A program made the translations under genes and the position numbers. A stretch of DNA of 64,000 nucleotides from NCBI GenBank assembly GCA_030549495.1, contig JAUIRK010000920.1:899426-963425 (forward strand), given 5' to 3'. This document shows positions 1 through 14,100 of the stretch, piece by piece. Position 1 is the first letter of the stretch. Each line of letters starts with the position of its first letter. Under the pieces are notes generated by a model that searched no databases, was not told the origin of the DNA, and saw only the letters and a program-made list of their open reading frames with translations. This DNA comes from Nectonema munidae (lineage: Eukaryota; Nematomorpha; Nectonematoida; Nectonematidae).

Positions 1-1084
1 TCTATGCAATTGTTACTTGGTTCGTGCAGGTTTCTCAAAAAATTTCCTTTGCTAAACGTTTCATTTTAGATTAACCTATCGCCCATTATAAATTCAATTA
101 TCTGCTGAGGGTAGTTAAAAATATTTTCTAAAAGCTTGAGATTGAGTTTTACTTTTTCTCGTCACTAAACACAAACTTAAATGCACATTTTTGAATTTCT
201 TCAAGCAAAATTCTTTCCGCGACTTCTAGTGTAAGCGTGGAGTCTTGATCTATTTGTCATGGTTCGAAGCCGCATTACAACTTCCAAATACTCCAGTTTT
301 TCAAAAGACTCTTCCCTTGAATGCGTTATCCGAAAGTACAAAAACATGACGCTGATTAGGAGTTTGTAACGACTGGAATTTATTGGATATTCAAGCATGC
401 GACTAAACACATTTTTGCAGAGCCTTTTTTTAACTGGAAAACTTTCATAAGCACCTTCTCTTTATTTTTGAAGTAAACAATACGAAAGTATGACAGTTTT
501 TTAATGTTTCATTTTACCAGTTCTATGCATAAAATTTATAATTTTTGATCATAAGGAAAAGTTGTGTTATTGTAGGCGCATTTATCATGATCCATTCGAT
601 ATTTATTATCTCTAAATGAATCAAGGGCTGGGTTGTTCACCAGCTTCTTTTTTACAGAAACATGGATAATTTTACAAGCTTAGTATATGAACCCGCTAAA
701 TAGTTGTTTCTGGGTGATATATTTATTTATTTTAATCAAAATCACTATTGTGTTAGTATTAAACCATGTTTTTGTTTTCTAATGCACACATTACATCACA
801 TGCATCAGTGTGTTAACTCTTGCAAATGATTTAACGCCCAAATATTTTTCCTATGATTTAAGATAAATTTATCCTTACATAGCAAAGCTCATTTGGAAGA
901 TTGATTCAAGTGATCTCAATTTGAAGTGAATGATCATACTGAAATGGATTCCCAACCAAGGTTGCTTCGTTTTTTATATCTTCTGGCCTTTCTCATATCT
1001 TACTTTTCCTACCTTTTCAATTGTTCTTTAGGGCAACGCGACACTTTGCGAATTGTATATCTCGACTGCAGGCTTGCACGAATA
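1..1084. other. No gene recognised
   Basis: AT-rich DNA outside the left arm of the inverted duplication. The short open frames here (for example 201-410 minus and 926-1108 plus) have no recognisable domain, no matching open frame elsewhere in the window and no splice-site context that I trust. Nothing can be supported. Confidence 0.6.
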
Positions 1085-2049
1085 AATATTGACTTCTATT
1101 TTCATTAATTAACTTTTTTCTTCTAAAGCTCAACTTACTAATTGGATTAGTAAAGGCTCGTTTCCAGACTTTTACTAATGAATGAGTAAAGTTTACCAGT
1201 TAGATACTGTAACCTGCCAAAAAAATAGTAAAATTTGAGCCAAATTTTAGTTATACTTCTAGTTTTGCTAAGTAAATTATTAAAAAAGTAGGTATTTCTA
1301 AATACACTTCAATTGGAAAAAATAGTCAAAATACCTAAAAAAACACGTGCAACCATGACTGACATTCAAATTACTATAACTCAGTCATTTTAATTATTAT
1401 CAACATATAGTAAAATCAAATTTGGAAATTAAACTAAATTTAAAACTTTTTTTCAAAATTTATGAAACAGAAGTATTTATTAAATGGAAAATATTCATAA
1501 TGCTTTTTCTAAAATTAATTTTTTAATGTTTGTTCTAAGGATATCTTTAAAAAACCATATGAAAAATATATCGTGAAATATAAATGTAAACATTGTATTT
1601 TACACTTAACGCCATCTAGTATACTTCAAATGAGCCGTTCTCTGTATCTCCATGGGTACATAATGTATTTAAAGTAAAAAAGGCATACACTTATATTTTT
1701 TGTGCATTTTCAAGGTATGCGATAAAATTAAAAATATCTTTAAAATCTGGGAAAGCTTAAAATTATAAGTTATTCAAATATAGGTAAAGGATTTTCAACT
1801 TTTTTAATTTCAGGTGATTTTAACAAAACCGTTTTCATATATAAATTATATCGTAATAATCTAGACTCTAATTGTAATGTAAACACCATAAAACTTCTGA
1901 GAGGTGACTTTCAAAAATAAAGGAAATTGTACTTCATCATCCCTGAAAGTAAACTTTTTTTACAAAATTAATTAAATAAAGTTATCAAACATCCGACAAG
2001 GTTTATTACAGTGTTTGATTCAATTGATAGGAAGAGCAATTGTTTACTG

Positions 2050-2097
2050 ATTGGCTGCAGGTTCTGCCCATCTTCTTTGAGAGGGGGGAGTATAAAA
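2050..2097 (+). promoter_or_regulatory. Core promoter of copy 1: inverted CCAAT box and TATA box
   Basis: ATTGGCT lies at 2050-2056 and TATAAAA at 2091-2097, 49 bases before the start codon at 2146. A TCATTT run about 20 bases after the TATA box could hold the start site. Copy 2 has the same layout on the minus strand (TATA 59521-59515, ATTGGCT 59562-59556) with similar sequence between them, which supports function. Start site position is inferred. Confidence 0.7.
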
Positions 2098-2145
2098 GTG
2101 GACGTTTTTCTCATTTAATAACACTTCTTGCTTTCTTGTTCCAAA

Positions 2146-5100
2146 ATGACTGTCTCGAATTTAAAAGCACTTCTCTCATTTTTGTTCATTATTGGTAAGC
2201 TTCAATTATTTCCAAGTTTTATATCATCTAGCCTATCAATAACTTTAAAGAATACTTTTTCTGTTCCAAACTTTTCAAAGGAATTCAGATACAAGTATAC
2301 AACTCTTGAATAAAGGAATGCATGCTACCCGCAGCTATCCTCAATATTTATGCTACAAAAGTTTTAACGATTATTTTTAAAAGACTCAAATCTAATTTAT
2401 ACAAAAATATATCAAAAAAGCTTTACAAGTGGATAAACACTGATCTATTAACGTCATATCCAAACTGTTGTTGATGCAAAATATTTATGATGGGCTGGGG
2501 CATTTGTTAAACCATTTGTTGATTGAAATACCACATTGTTAGATACCTTTTTTAAATACCCTTGAAATAGTAAATTTAACTGCTTTGAAAACCAATATAG
2601 TAAATTCTGCTTATGAAACTCTTTTTCAGACTAATAATAGAAAAAATTAGGTATATGCTCGTAGATAATATTTCAGGACCAGAGGCCTATCCAGAGATTT
2701 TCTTATATCTTAATTTTCCATCCAATGTGATAGATTTAATATTATTCAAATTAACAATTTTTATTTTTCATTCTTTGATGAAAATTCATTTTTTCAAAAT
2801 GATCTTCAATCAAAAGAGGATTAAAAGGGGTTGCAATTTTCTCTTTCTCATTTCATCCCAAAATTTACCTTTTTACTCTTCCTGTTATGTCGGGTTTTGG
2901 ACTTTTGGTATAATTCTTCCCAAACTCCTTCAATTGTTTTGATCATATGTTAATTGTTTTTTAGTTATGTGTGCTTCCGAACATGCGCTGGATGAAATCG
3001 ATTATCCTAAAAAAGTAACAACGCTTGATGGATCCGAGGTGGACATTTGTGAACCAGGATTTACATTAATCGAAGGGCGTTGTATGGGTAAGTAGTTGAT
3101 TTCGTCTCACCCCATAAGCAAATTTTGATTTGGTCATCTTTAAAGTAATGGAAGAATGTTCTATGAGTGATTCTAAATCTGTTTTCGATGTTGCAAACTC
3201 ACACTGCGTGCAAAATGAGGAAGTTTTATATCTTGCTTGTGATCCTGGTTATCAAATGCATGGAGGTGTCTGTATTGGTAAATCTTTTCTCTTCTTACTT
3301 TTACATGAAAGATTCATTTTTTTCGCACAGCGGTTTGCCAACTTACATTTGCGTGCCAAGTAGTGTTAAAACACCGGTTCTGAATCCAGGGTACCCTACC
3401 GGTTCTTGTATAAAATGATCGTACCGAGAATCAACCGGTTCTATCTTTGAAAATTTTAGATTGAAAATTTTAGCAGAAATTTTAAATTAAATTTTAATAA
3501 TTATATTAATTATTACTAGCTTTTAAATTCTTTAAAAAATTTTAATTTTGAAAAAAAGATATTGTAAGTGAAAAAATTGAAAAACTTTATTCTGATTTAT
3601 TGAGAATGAAGCCCCTACAGTTACTGAATCAAAAAGATCTTTTTTTACCCCTTCAAATAAATTTAAAAAGTTGTGAATAAAAATAAATAATAATCGTATT
3701 TTTGTTCCAATTTTTGTATTTAATTTTTTTTTCGATTATGCCAAATAATGTCAAAAAAAATGTAAATAAATGTCAAATAAAAATAGTAATCATGCAAAAA
3801 AAAATTAAATATTTTTGGAACCGAAACCAGTTCTTGAAGCTCAGTACTCAATCCAAAACTAGTGTCAAGCACACGTGCGTCATTACTGGGAGAATGTGGA
3901 CGTAATAAGGGAGATAATAAAATCATTTAATTTGTTTATTACTAGTATAAAATGAAGACTTCAAGGAGATTCAAGCAAACTTCCTTCTCTAACATAAAAA
4001 AACATCTTTTGAACACGTTCTAATGAATGGGGACACTCAGTGCCGGATCTACGAAGTGCGGGGCCTGTAGCAGATCGATTAAATTTACAAATGATAGTCA
4101 GGAAGTAAAAAATATTTAATAAAATTGATCTAGATTCTACAAAAAAGATAAAACCACAAAATTCAAGATCAAAAATTTATTTTAAGGAGGAAATAAAAAA
4201 AAAGAATTCAAGAAAACTTTAATGGTTTTTTGGGCGCATTTTTCAAGTAAGCTCGGGGTCCTTGTAAAGCGCGGGGCCTGTAGCAGCTGCTACATCTGCT
4301 ACTATGTTAATCCGGCACTGGGGACACTACTATCGAAAAATAAGGGCAAATTATGAAATCAGTTGGTTAACACACAAGATTTAAAAACCTGTTTTGATGT
4401 CTAAGTATGCTAATAATAATTAGGTATAAACATATATATCATGCCCAACATACATGCATGCATGATGGCGTAAGTTGCCTTTTATCTTTTACATCTCAAG
4501 CATTCATGAATTATATCTTTTAGCATTGACAAACAAAAAATTGAGGGTATTTTTGTTCTCACTTTTTCACTCTGTAAATATTTCTTTAACTCTAAAAATG
4601 AGAACTTATTAGATTCTTAGAAAACACGAAGCATTCAATGTTCTTTCAGAAATATTTGAAAAAATATTTGAAATAAAAATTGTGCAGCAGGAAAAGCTCT
4701 TCGCCTTTAAATACTTGATAGTTTTAATAAACTAGATATAACGATTACTCCTAGATGTATCTTCACAAATCTTAAATTTCGTCTTCAATTCATGACATCC
4801 AAATGATTTGAAAAATTTATTTTTATAATTTTTCCATATATTCGTAACTATTTCTTCTCGTGTATGGAATCTTCCTTTTTTCTATTGGCTGAACATCCTA
4901 ATTTTTCATATTGCTATTTTATTCCTTTTTATATATTCTAAATTAATTTTATATGGGATGATAAGTTTGATATTTTTCGAAAATTTTGTAAAGGTAAACA
5001 TTTTTTTCCTAATTTTTTCACTGTAGTATGTTTAGATATCAGGTATATTTTATGAATATGAAAAAATTTGAAAAAAAAATTATTCTTCATTTTATGCGCT

Positions 5101-8100
5101 AAAATATAGTGAAAATGGCAAAATTGTACATATTGTTCAAGGCGTTATAAAAAAAATTTTGAACTTTTTTAAAAACCAAAAATAATTGAAAAATGTAGGT
5201 AAAAGGATGCTCTTTAAGTTAGGCATGGTTTAAATATTAAAAAAAGAAATTGTCGCATAAAGTTTTGTTTCAAAATTAACATTTGTAAATTTTGACAGAA
5301 AAATTAAAAAAAAATTGTTAAAATCAAAAAAATATATATCAAAAATAAATATTTTTCAAAATTTTAAAATTCTAAAATAAAACTTAAACAATTTTGAATA
5401 AGATCGTGTAAAAAATAGAAAAAATATTTTTATTTTGTTTTAAAAAAATTCGGTCAAAATGTCAATTTTTGAAAATGGGAACCTTTTTTATAAAAAATTG
5501 AAAAAAAAAGAAATTTTTTTTCCAAAAAATCATTTATTTATAAAAGTACTTTAATTGACAAGAAATTTTTTCAAAATTATTTAAACATCTCGTGGGAATT
5601 AAAAATATGATAAAATTTTGGGTTGAGGTACGGGTCATTGAACTTACTCTCGGGTCAATTTACTAGCACCACGTGATAGCGCTACCGAAATGAGGTAGGT
5701 AAACCTTTTATAGCTTGCATAAATCTTTATTAATCTAAAAGTAATTTGTCTTTGAATCAAAAAAGTAAAAAAAAAGTGAATGGGAGGCACATATGGAATT
5801 TCATTTATAAAAATGTTTTCTTACATTTTGAAAACGCTTACAAAATTTACATTATATACACTAAGAAACGAAATATTAATAATTATACAATGCAAAATGC
5901 GTCCTTTAATTTTATATCATTTCATCAAAATAAAGTTCAAAGATTTATTACTCAAAAAAAATAAAATACAATAAAGGTAAATGCCCTCTAAATCCTAACC
6001 TTGATAAGTATTACATAAACATTTCAACCAATCAGATTGTTTTCATGAAATAAACCGCAATTTCAAAGTTAAGTGTTTTGAACTTTAGTGTAGAATTTTT
6101 GAAATGGTGCTTTCAATATGTATGTTAAATATTTTTTGAAATTTTTATTTTAAGTATGTTTATTCAGTATTTTACGATTTTTATATTAAATATATAATAA
6201 GGTCTGGTAAGTTGTTGTTGTTGTTGTTGTTAGCCCCTAGATTATACTATCTTTATATGAGTATAATCTATCAGTTCAAAACAAAGCTGAGAGAGTATTT
6301 CCATAAAAGCCACAACTTATAAAAATTTGGTAAGTTGTCTCTACGGGTTCTTGCCAGACCTCTGATTGTTTATATAAGAATATACAAATTGTTGAATAGT
6401 TTTGTATTTAATTGTTTGCTTGTTATATGAATTGATTTATTTTTTAGTTATTGTTTATCACAATGAAACACCATTTTTGTTTTAGTGAATTTTTTGATTG
6501 AATATGTTCTATTACACGATAAAAAAGAAGAAAAAACATATATTTCATATTTTAAATCGTTAATTTGATACTATTTTATTTTATAAAACAAAGAAAATTG
6601 TTTATCTTTTTAAAAGCCCACAGATTTTCTGTTCTTTCTTCGATGAAGAGGTTATGTTTTCCTGACCAAACTCCAGACGTAATCGCCCATCATATGCTCA
6701 TTATACTGGCCTTGATAGCGCTTTTCAAATTCCATGACATCTTGGTGGAAGCGTTCACCCTGCTCTTCAGAGTACTTTCCCATATTGTATTTGAAAAAAT
6801 CCAAATGCAAATGTAACATGTGTAACTTAAGAGACATTCGACATCCCATTTCTTTGTAGGACTTAATAAGATGGTTGACAAGTTCGCGGTAATTTTCTTC
6901 TTTTTTGTTACCTAAAAAACCCTTAACAACAGCAACAAAACAAAACCAAGCATTTTTCTCAGACATCAACAAGGTTTCCAAAAACTTTGAGTCTTTCATT
7001 AGTTTTCTAATTTGAGGCCCAACAAATACTCCTGCTTTTATTTTAGCCTCCAACAACTTTGGAAATACGGCTTTTAATTACTCGAAGGCAAGAGATTTTG
7101 ATCTAGTGCTTTCACAAATTGTTTTATTAGCCAAAGTTTGATGTGGGGAGGAGGCATCAAAATCTTTTCCTGCTTAACCAACGGTTGCCACTTGACGTTT
7201 TTTCACCTATAAAGAAGTCCGTTCTCAAAGGCCAGTTTTTGTTTCATAATGGTTTTTTGTATCTCGACTATCCCAGTAGCAGAGAAAACAGGGATAATTT
7301 ATAAAACCGCTGTGTAAACCTGTTAAAAAGCTAATCATCTTGAAATCCCCAATCAATTCCCAACTATGTTCATCATACTTGACTAATTGGACTAGGCGTT
7401 TCACATTTTCATAGCCTTCTCTTAAATGAACAGAGTGAGCAATAGGAATGTTTGCGTACATTCCACCATTATGCAGCAGAACCGCCTTTAAGCTTCGATT
7501 TGAACTGTCCACAAACAAGCAATTTAATTTCTTCAAGCAAAGCTTTAATATTATGGCAAATGGGAAATTTTTCTTCCAGTGTGAAATACTGTGAAAATAT
7601 GAGATGTCTTTGTCTCTGATTTGTCATTCTGCATTTCTCGTCCATCAAGTTCCACTGTTTCAACTTGATGTCAGTAACTCTGCTTTTGATTTTGTAAGTT
7701 CAAGATCTCTAATCAGATCATTGAGTTCTTCTTGGTTGGGAAAATGTGGAGTAGTCTGGGTATCATTTAAAACAAAGTCATCGTTGTTTAAATCCTCTGC
7801 TTCGCTACTGGAACTTGTACACGTATTTTTGCAATCACGAGAGGAGGGTCAGGGACTGGAATCTCTTTACTGGTCGGAGAGATGATGGCAGATCAGGGTA
7901 ATCAAACAAATCAGCCTTTTTCCTTCTTCGATGTAACGTCACTTCTACCGTACAAAATTATCAGTTATTTGTGTGATCTGTTGGTTCTCGCCAGATTCGT
8001 GACACGCCAAATTTTAGTTTCTTTCATTTCCTCTGTACGATGACTCCATATCAGATCGACAGTTTCCACAAACAACATGTGGTGCCCAACTTTTGTCTTG

Positions 8101-11100
8101 CTCTCCTACTTCAACGCCAATGTACGCCTTGTAAGCAGAACAGAAGAGATTCCCTTCAACGATGCTGTACTTGACTGACTTAGCATTTAATAAATACTCC
8201 ACAGACATAACAAAAGTTGTTAGGATGATGTTTACACCGACCTCTAACATGAGACATTTAACGAACAACAATTAAAAGAAAAAAAATAAACTTCATGATG
8301 TGATTTTTTATTAACATGACGATAATGAAATGTCTGACTTCTGGAAAGCGTATTGATAGATGTTTCAAGTGTAATTTATAGTTTCGGTAATTACTTCAAG
8401 AAATATCGCAGCCATTTTTAAAATAACGATTAGTCAAAAACCTGATAATTTTTTTCATCTTATGACCTAATAAAAAATAAACAAACAAAAAATTGACTCA
8501 AACAATTTTTTTTACATTGTGTCGAATAGCTTAGCCATAATTAGCAATTTAAATCAATTAATTTGTGATTAGTTGCAGTCAGGTCGTTTAAATAGGTTTG
8601 TTCATTACTTGGTTAGGTATAAGCCAATCAAATCATTTGGAAATTTTTTAATGAATTTGTTGAAAAGTTTTTTGAACATGTTTATAATTCTATAATATAT
8701 TTATATAATTACATTGTGGGAAGAAGTATAAAGGCATTTTTATGTATGCTTCATTGTTAAAAACTTTAATAATTCACACAAAGTTATGGACTAAAATTTT
8801 CATTTGTATGTTTAATGGAGATGCAGGCCCGTAGCCAGAAAAATTTTTTTTTTCTAACATATTTTTTAATTCACAAACAAAAAGTATAAAAAAATTGTTA
8901 GTTTATAATTTCAACTTTTAATAGTTTTATGGGTGAGAACAATAAATTTTTACAGTTTTTACCTTTATTCAAACATATACATTAATTAATTCAATGGTTC
9001 AAGCTTCGACTTGCTTGAGCTAAGCATTGAGCTTCTCTGAGGGTTATCGATGTTGGCCAAAATTGAAAAAGGTGATTCACACATAGCAGTGTAGTATGGA
9101 AATGAAGCTAAAGTTGACACTAATTTATATGTATCAGAAAAAGCTTCTTTTTGCTCATAGAGAGCTCCCAGAATCTCACATACGGTTTCTTTTCAGATAA
9201 TCATTAACGACTGCTAGTTCAGCAGCTGATGGAAGTTCAATGAGTTCATCAAGAGTCTGAAGAACTTCAATGTTAAAGTACTCTGTGTATCTTGGGCTTA
9301 CTATAGAAAATATTGCTCCATAGAGTAATGAATTCTCAGTAAACCGTCTTTCGTATTCTACTAATACATGGTCAATTGCTTCATAGAAAGTTCGCTTGAG
9401 GGCTTGATTAATATCTTCTGAGTCTCTTTGACCTGTGCTGTTTGTGACAATAGCATCAAGTAATCGAACACTCAACATAATCTTTCTTTTTTGATGTAGC
9501 GTCTCTGACTTTTCTGCACTACAAAGCATACTTTGTGAAAGCTTACGTAGTTCCTCAAAAGTTTCATTTCACAAATTTTTGAGCTGATTATAGACCCTAT
9601 CTGATACCTCCATAGTTGATATTAGATTAGAGGTTTGATGAGACTGAGAATCCTTTCAAGCAAAAGAGCTGTAATGTAAACTTTATACTTGATAGCTTCT
9701 GCTATGATTTCACCTCTATAGTACTTGTAGAGTTAAAGTAATTGTAGTTAACGCTTCGATTATATGTGAAAATTCAGAAATGATAACTTTTGTGTTTTCA
9801 TAGTGGTCAGAACATCTCTCTTCAAGTAATATTTTTTAGGATTTCCGTTGATAATGATTTCCAACTTTGGGACGACGAATAGACATACAATGCTATACAT
9901 TGATCACAAAAATCCTTCAGAATTTATTCTCTCTAAATGTGTCAATCACAACTAAAAGAAGGCGATGATTAAGGCAGTGAATATATGGACTTTTTTCTTG
10001 CTAATTGTTGTTGTATATTAAACAGCTTGAACTCCACCTTCACAACCGCTCATGACATTCGCTCCATCGTTACATTGTGATATAAGTTTTGAGCAATTGA
10101 TCTCCGACTCTTTTAAAACATCTATGTATTTGAGAACCAATGCATTAGCATCAAGCTCATCGTGCTCTAAGGTGATCATATCCAACAAAGGGTCAAAAAT
10201 TTTGTCGTTTTTAACATAACGGAGACGGATATAAATATTTGTCGTATTCGATTTGTCTCTCGTTCTATCCAAAAGAGAGTAGCGTCCCGAATCAAACTCT
10301 TTGACATCTCTGGCAACCGGATCTTAAACCATACTGTGTAGAGTGGCGATGATTTAATTTTGTAGTTGCGGCGGTGTGTACGTCGCATTTTGAGGAATGC
10401 AAGTGTTAATAATTTGCTTCAAATGATGGTCTTTTTCTATGGTGTATTCGAAAAGATTATTGAAGAGCCCCTCTTCTTTTGATACATTTTCATCGAAAGT
10501 TCCTCTGAATGCCAACTGATTAGCCACTAGAAATTTGATTACATCAACTATTGATTGTATGTAATATCTATTTTACCTATCACATTTTTAAATATCAAAG
10601 TCGACAGCGAACTATCTTTTTCATTTGGGGTTTTTCTTTCTTTCCATGCTGCCATAGAACTGATATGTGGTGAAGAAGTTTCGTGCTTATTAAACCTCTA
10701 TCCCGTTTGTTAGCCTTTTTCCAGTTGAAGTACCCACGTATTGTGAAAACCATGTCTTTTTGACAAAAACTCTGCACCGATTGAAAATTGATGATGGGAC
10801 ATGATCGTGTATCTTTGTTTAGAACACATGATTAGGTCCTTCTTTGCTTTCACAACATGTTTCACTAACAATCTTTTCCCTGCTAACACCCTTTTTGACA
10901 TATTTTTTAATTATAAAAAATGGAAATTCAATGGTGCCTGGGCTGTGCATTTCAACTTTTTTTTTATATAAAACCGAGCAAATTATATTTTTTTATATAA
11001 AACTCCTATAATTTAACGCTAACTTCTGCATACGTTCACGACGCTAACTTTTATAATTTGTCATTAAAACTGAAAGTGAATGTTACTATTTCAACCACTT

Positions 11101-14100
11101 TAAATATTACTCGTAGCTTGGCCAAGAATAAGACAAATATTAAAAATAAAGATGCCTTTTTATGAAAGTTGTTTCATTCTCTAAAATGTTTTCACATTTT
11201 TTTCAGAATTAGAGAAGCAATCATGCACATATTTGCAACAAAGTTCAACGTGTTCGGGAAATTCAGAGTGTTTACAAACAAAAACAGGATTCGTTTGCAA
11301 TTGCAAAGGAGAATATCAATTGTATATTGATGGATCTTGCGTAGGTAAAAAAGAAAATAAGCCTTTTTATTCCAAATTTTATTTAATTAATTTAGATAAA
11401 TGTGAGTTCCCGAATGGCAAAAAATGTGGACTTCATTCCCATTGCCATCGAGTAATCACAGAAAACCCTTGTCGCTGCTATAACAATATGGCAACACACG
11501 AAACAGAAAATTGCATAAGTGAGAACTTTTAACTTGGACTTTCATTGAATTTTTTTGTTTCTTAGAAAAAATGATCTCTCCAAAATTCTCTATATCATGA
11601 CAGTTTATGTCCAAATTTGTGAAGCCATTTTATTGTCATCACGAAATGAGAAGCATTTTTAATGAAATTTTTAAACTACTCATCCTATAGTCTGGAAGAA
11701 ACTGCTTACAAATTTAAATTCGATGAAAAAGAGAAAAATATTGAACAAATATTGTTTCCTAATGATACACAAAAAGTGTCATATTTAAAAACGTTATAGA
11801 ATATTGAGCGGCATAAAATACGGTTTGCACAAACAACAAATTTGACTCTGTATTTCCTTTAGTATAAGGGTATAGCACCATTGCATACTTTTTTATGTTG
11901 AATGTCTTACTTGATACAACATACAAATGAGGAGACAATAGTGTAAAAATCTGATTCTTGCGCTATCATAACCAAATATCAGAGTGTTCTACGTTATCTA
12001 TTAAAGTTAAACAAGAGTAAAAGTATTCAAAAGTATAACTTTTATTTTATCTATACTAAATTTGACAATAAAATATTTTTTAATTCTAACCTGTAATAAT
12101 AAAAATTTACGTAAAGCAATGACATTACATTCCGTTATTAACCATCGGTAAGTTAAATTTGCAAAACTACGTATCTTGAAACTATGCTGAAGAATGGCTA
12201 AGAATAACTTCATGAAGTGTCAAAACTTCATACCGATTTTATCAACACTTTCATGCTAATCAATTTAACATATGAAGAGATGTAGATCAAATGCGAACAA
12301 GTAAGGTCGAGATCATCATCCTTAGAAGAAAATGGAAATGAGTTAGATAAGCGAAAAAGAGAAGAACTTCATGCTGTAAAAGTCTAAGTAAAAGAAAGTT
12401 AATGAAAACTTACGATACAAATTCTTGGGAAAATGTTTAAGTAAACAAATTTAAAATTTTTTATTTTAACTTTCAAAAAACTTTCCTTTAGAAAATCTTA
12501 AGGAAAAATGTAGAATTTGTTACATATTAATAATTTGGACTTTATCTTGTTTGGGTGGTTGGAAATATCCAAGCACTTTCAGCCGTAAGGCTATATGCTC
12601 GCATTATGCTTAAGATGGTTAATCACAGTTTTTGTGAATTTGTTTTTAGAGTTGGGAGGCTTGGGGATCGAACCCCTGACCTTCAACTGTTAAGCTGAGA
12701 GGTACACCCTAACAAACATTGAGGCTCACTTTATCTTCTTAGTTAAATAAACTTTTCCAAAAAAATTATTGAAAAAATTCTTACTTTTAAATAAAACCAG
12801 AAAAGAAAAATACTTTAATTATTTTCTGCTAAAAATTTCAATCATACAAAAAAAAATTTGCTGAATTTATATCACATATGATAAAATTGATTTTGAAAAA
12901 AAGTGTGAAATATTTTCATACAAACATTGACTATTTTCATTTTAATTTTTTAATTTAATTTTTCAACTTATCAATTAATTTTTTTATTTTATAATTATTT
13001 TAAAATGGAAAATTTATTATTTATAATTGTTTTTATAATTTTTCACATTAATATAAAAAACGTGAAAATGAAACGATAAATTGAATAAAAAAATTAAAGA
13101 GATAAAAAAATTTAATTGTATACTTTGAATGTGAGCGTGATCGTTACGATTGAATGATCTTTTCCTTATTTTTACGATAACAGATGTGACTACGGAAATC
13201 AAAGAAAATGAGGGTGCATTCATTCACAACTCTAATAGAATTAATACAACTATAACTCGTTATTTTTCGCATGCTTTCGACAGACGCTTTTATTTGCGTT
13301 TCTCGGGCGAAAGAAGAGCAAGGTCGGTGTGTTCGTTGACAGCGAGCTCGAAACTTTTCGCACGTCTTCGACACGTTTTCCATATGTTTGGCGTATCGAA
13401 TTACCAAGAGCTAGAAATAGCAGTCTTCGATTTATATTTTCAGGAGTCTGTAACGGAAGCAAAAAAGGCATAATATATTTTGAAGAAGAAGACTTTTATT
13501 GCGCGTGTGACTCTGGCAGTGCAAACGTGGATGACACATGCAAACGTAAAACTTTCTTCATCACTTTTCTCCTGATCAATTATCCGAAATTTAGCGTTCT
13601 TGGAGCATTCCAAATCGTTCCTCAGTTCATTAAGAACATTTCCCGACGGCTCGACACAAATTCAATGGCGATCTGATGCTAATGAGAATATATGGGCTGA
13701 ATTGGTCAAAAGAAATGGAGAATTTCAAGCGAAAACGATAATTGAAGTTACCAATGCCAACTTCAAAGAATATATCGATAACGAAAAAGATATTCCAATT
13801 GACGTGTTGAAATTGCAAGTTTTTCCGTCTTCTTTAGGACCAAAAGTGGAATATGATTTAAAATACACAGGAGACCTACGTATTTTTTATATAATTATTT
13901 TCTATAGATTTGTTTGGTTTTGTAAGAAATTATGCCTTCATTTAAAAGTTAAAATTTTCAAGTTCGTACTGACTTACATCAGTATGAAATTATCCATCAA
14001 TTGAAAAATTATACTGTAAATACATAATCTTAATTTTTGTTTCAACAGATGCCTCATCTCCAAAAAAAACGTTTAATGGCACAAAAATGGACAACAGACA

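Noticed and set aside
2613-2942. 109-codon open frame in intron 1 of copy 1
   Set aside because: The matching intron of copy 2 (59,150-58,830) aligns with it but is not open in the same frame over its length, so it is an intronic chance frame.
12660-12710. Functional tRNA gene
   Set aside because: The A and B boxes are present but no acceptor stem pairs, and the arms do not fold as a complete tRNA; a tRNA-derived SINE fits better.
13595-13879. SEA domain in exon 8
   Set aside because: Length and pattern of hydrophobic residues are suggestive, but no cleavage motif or clear SEA signature is visible; left unassigned.
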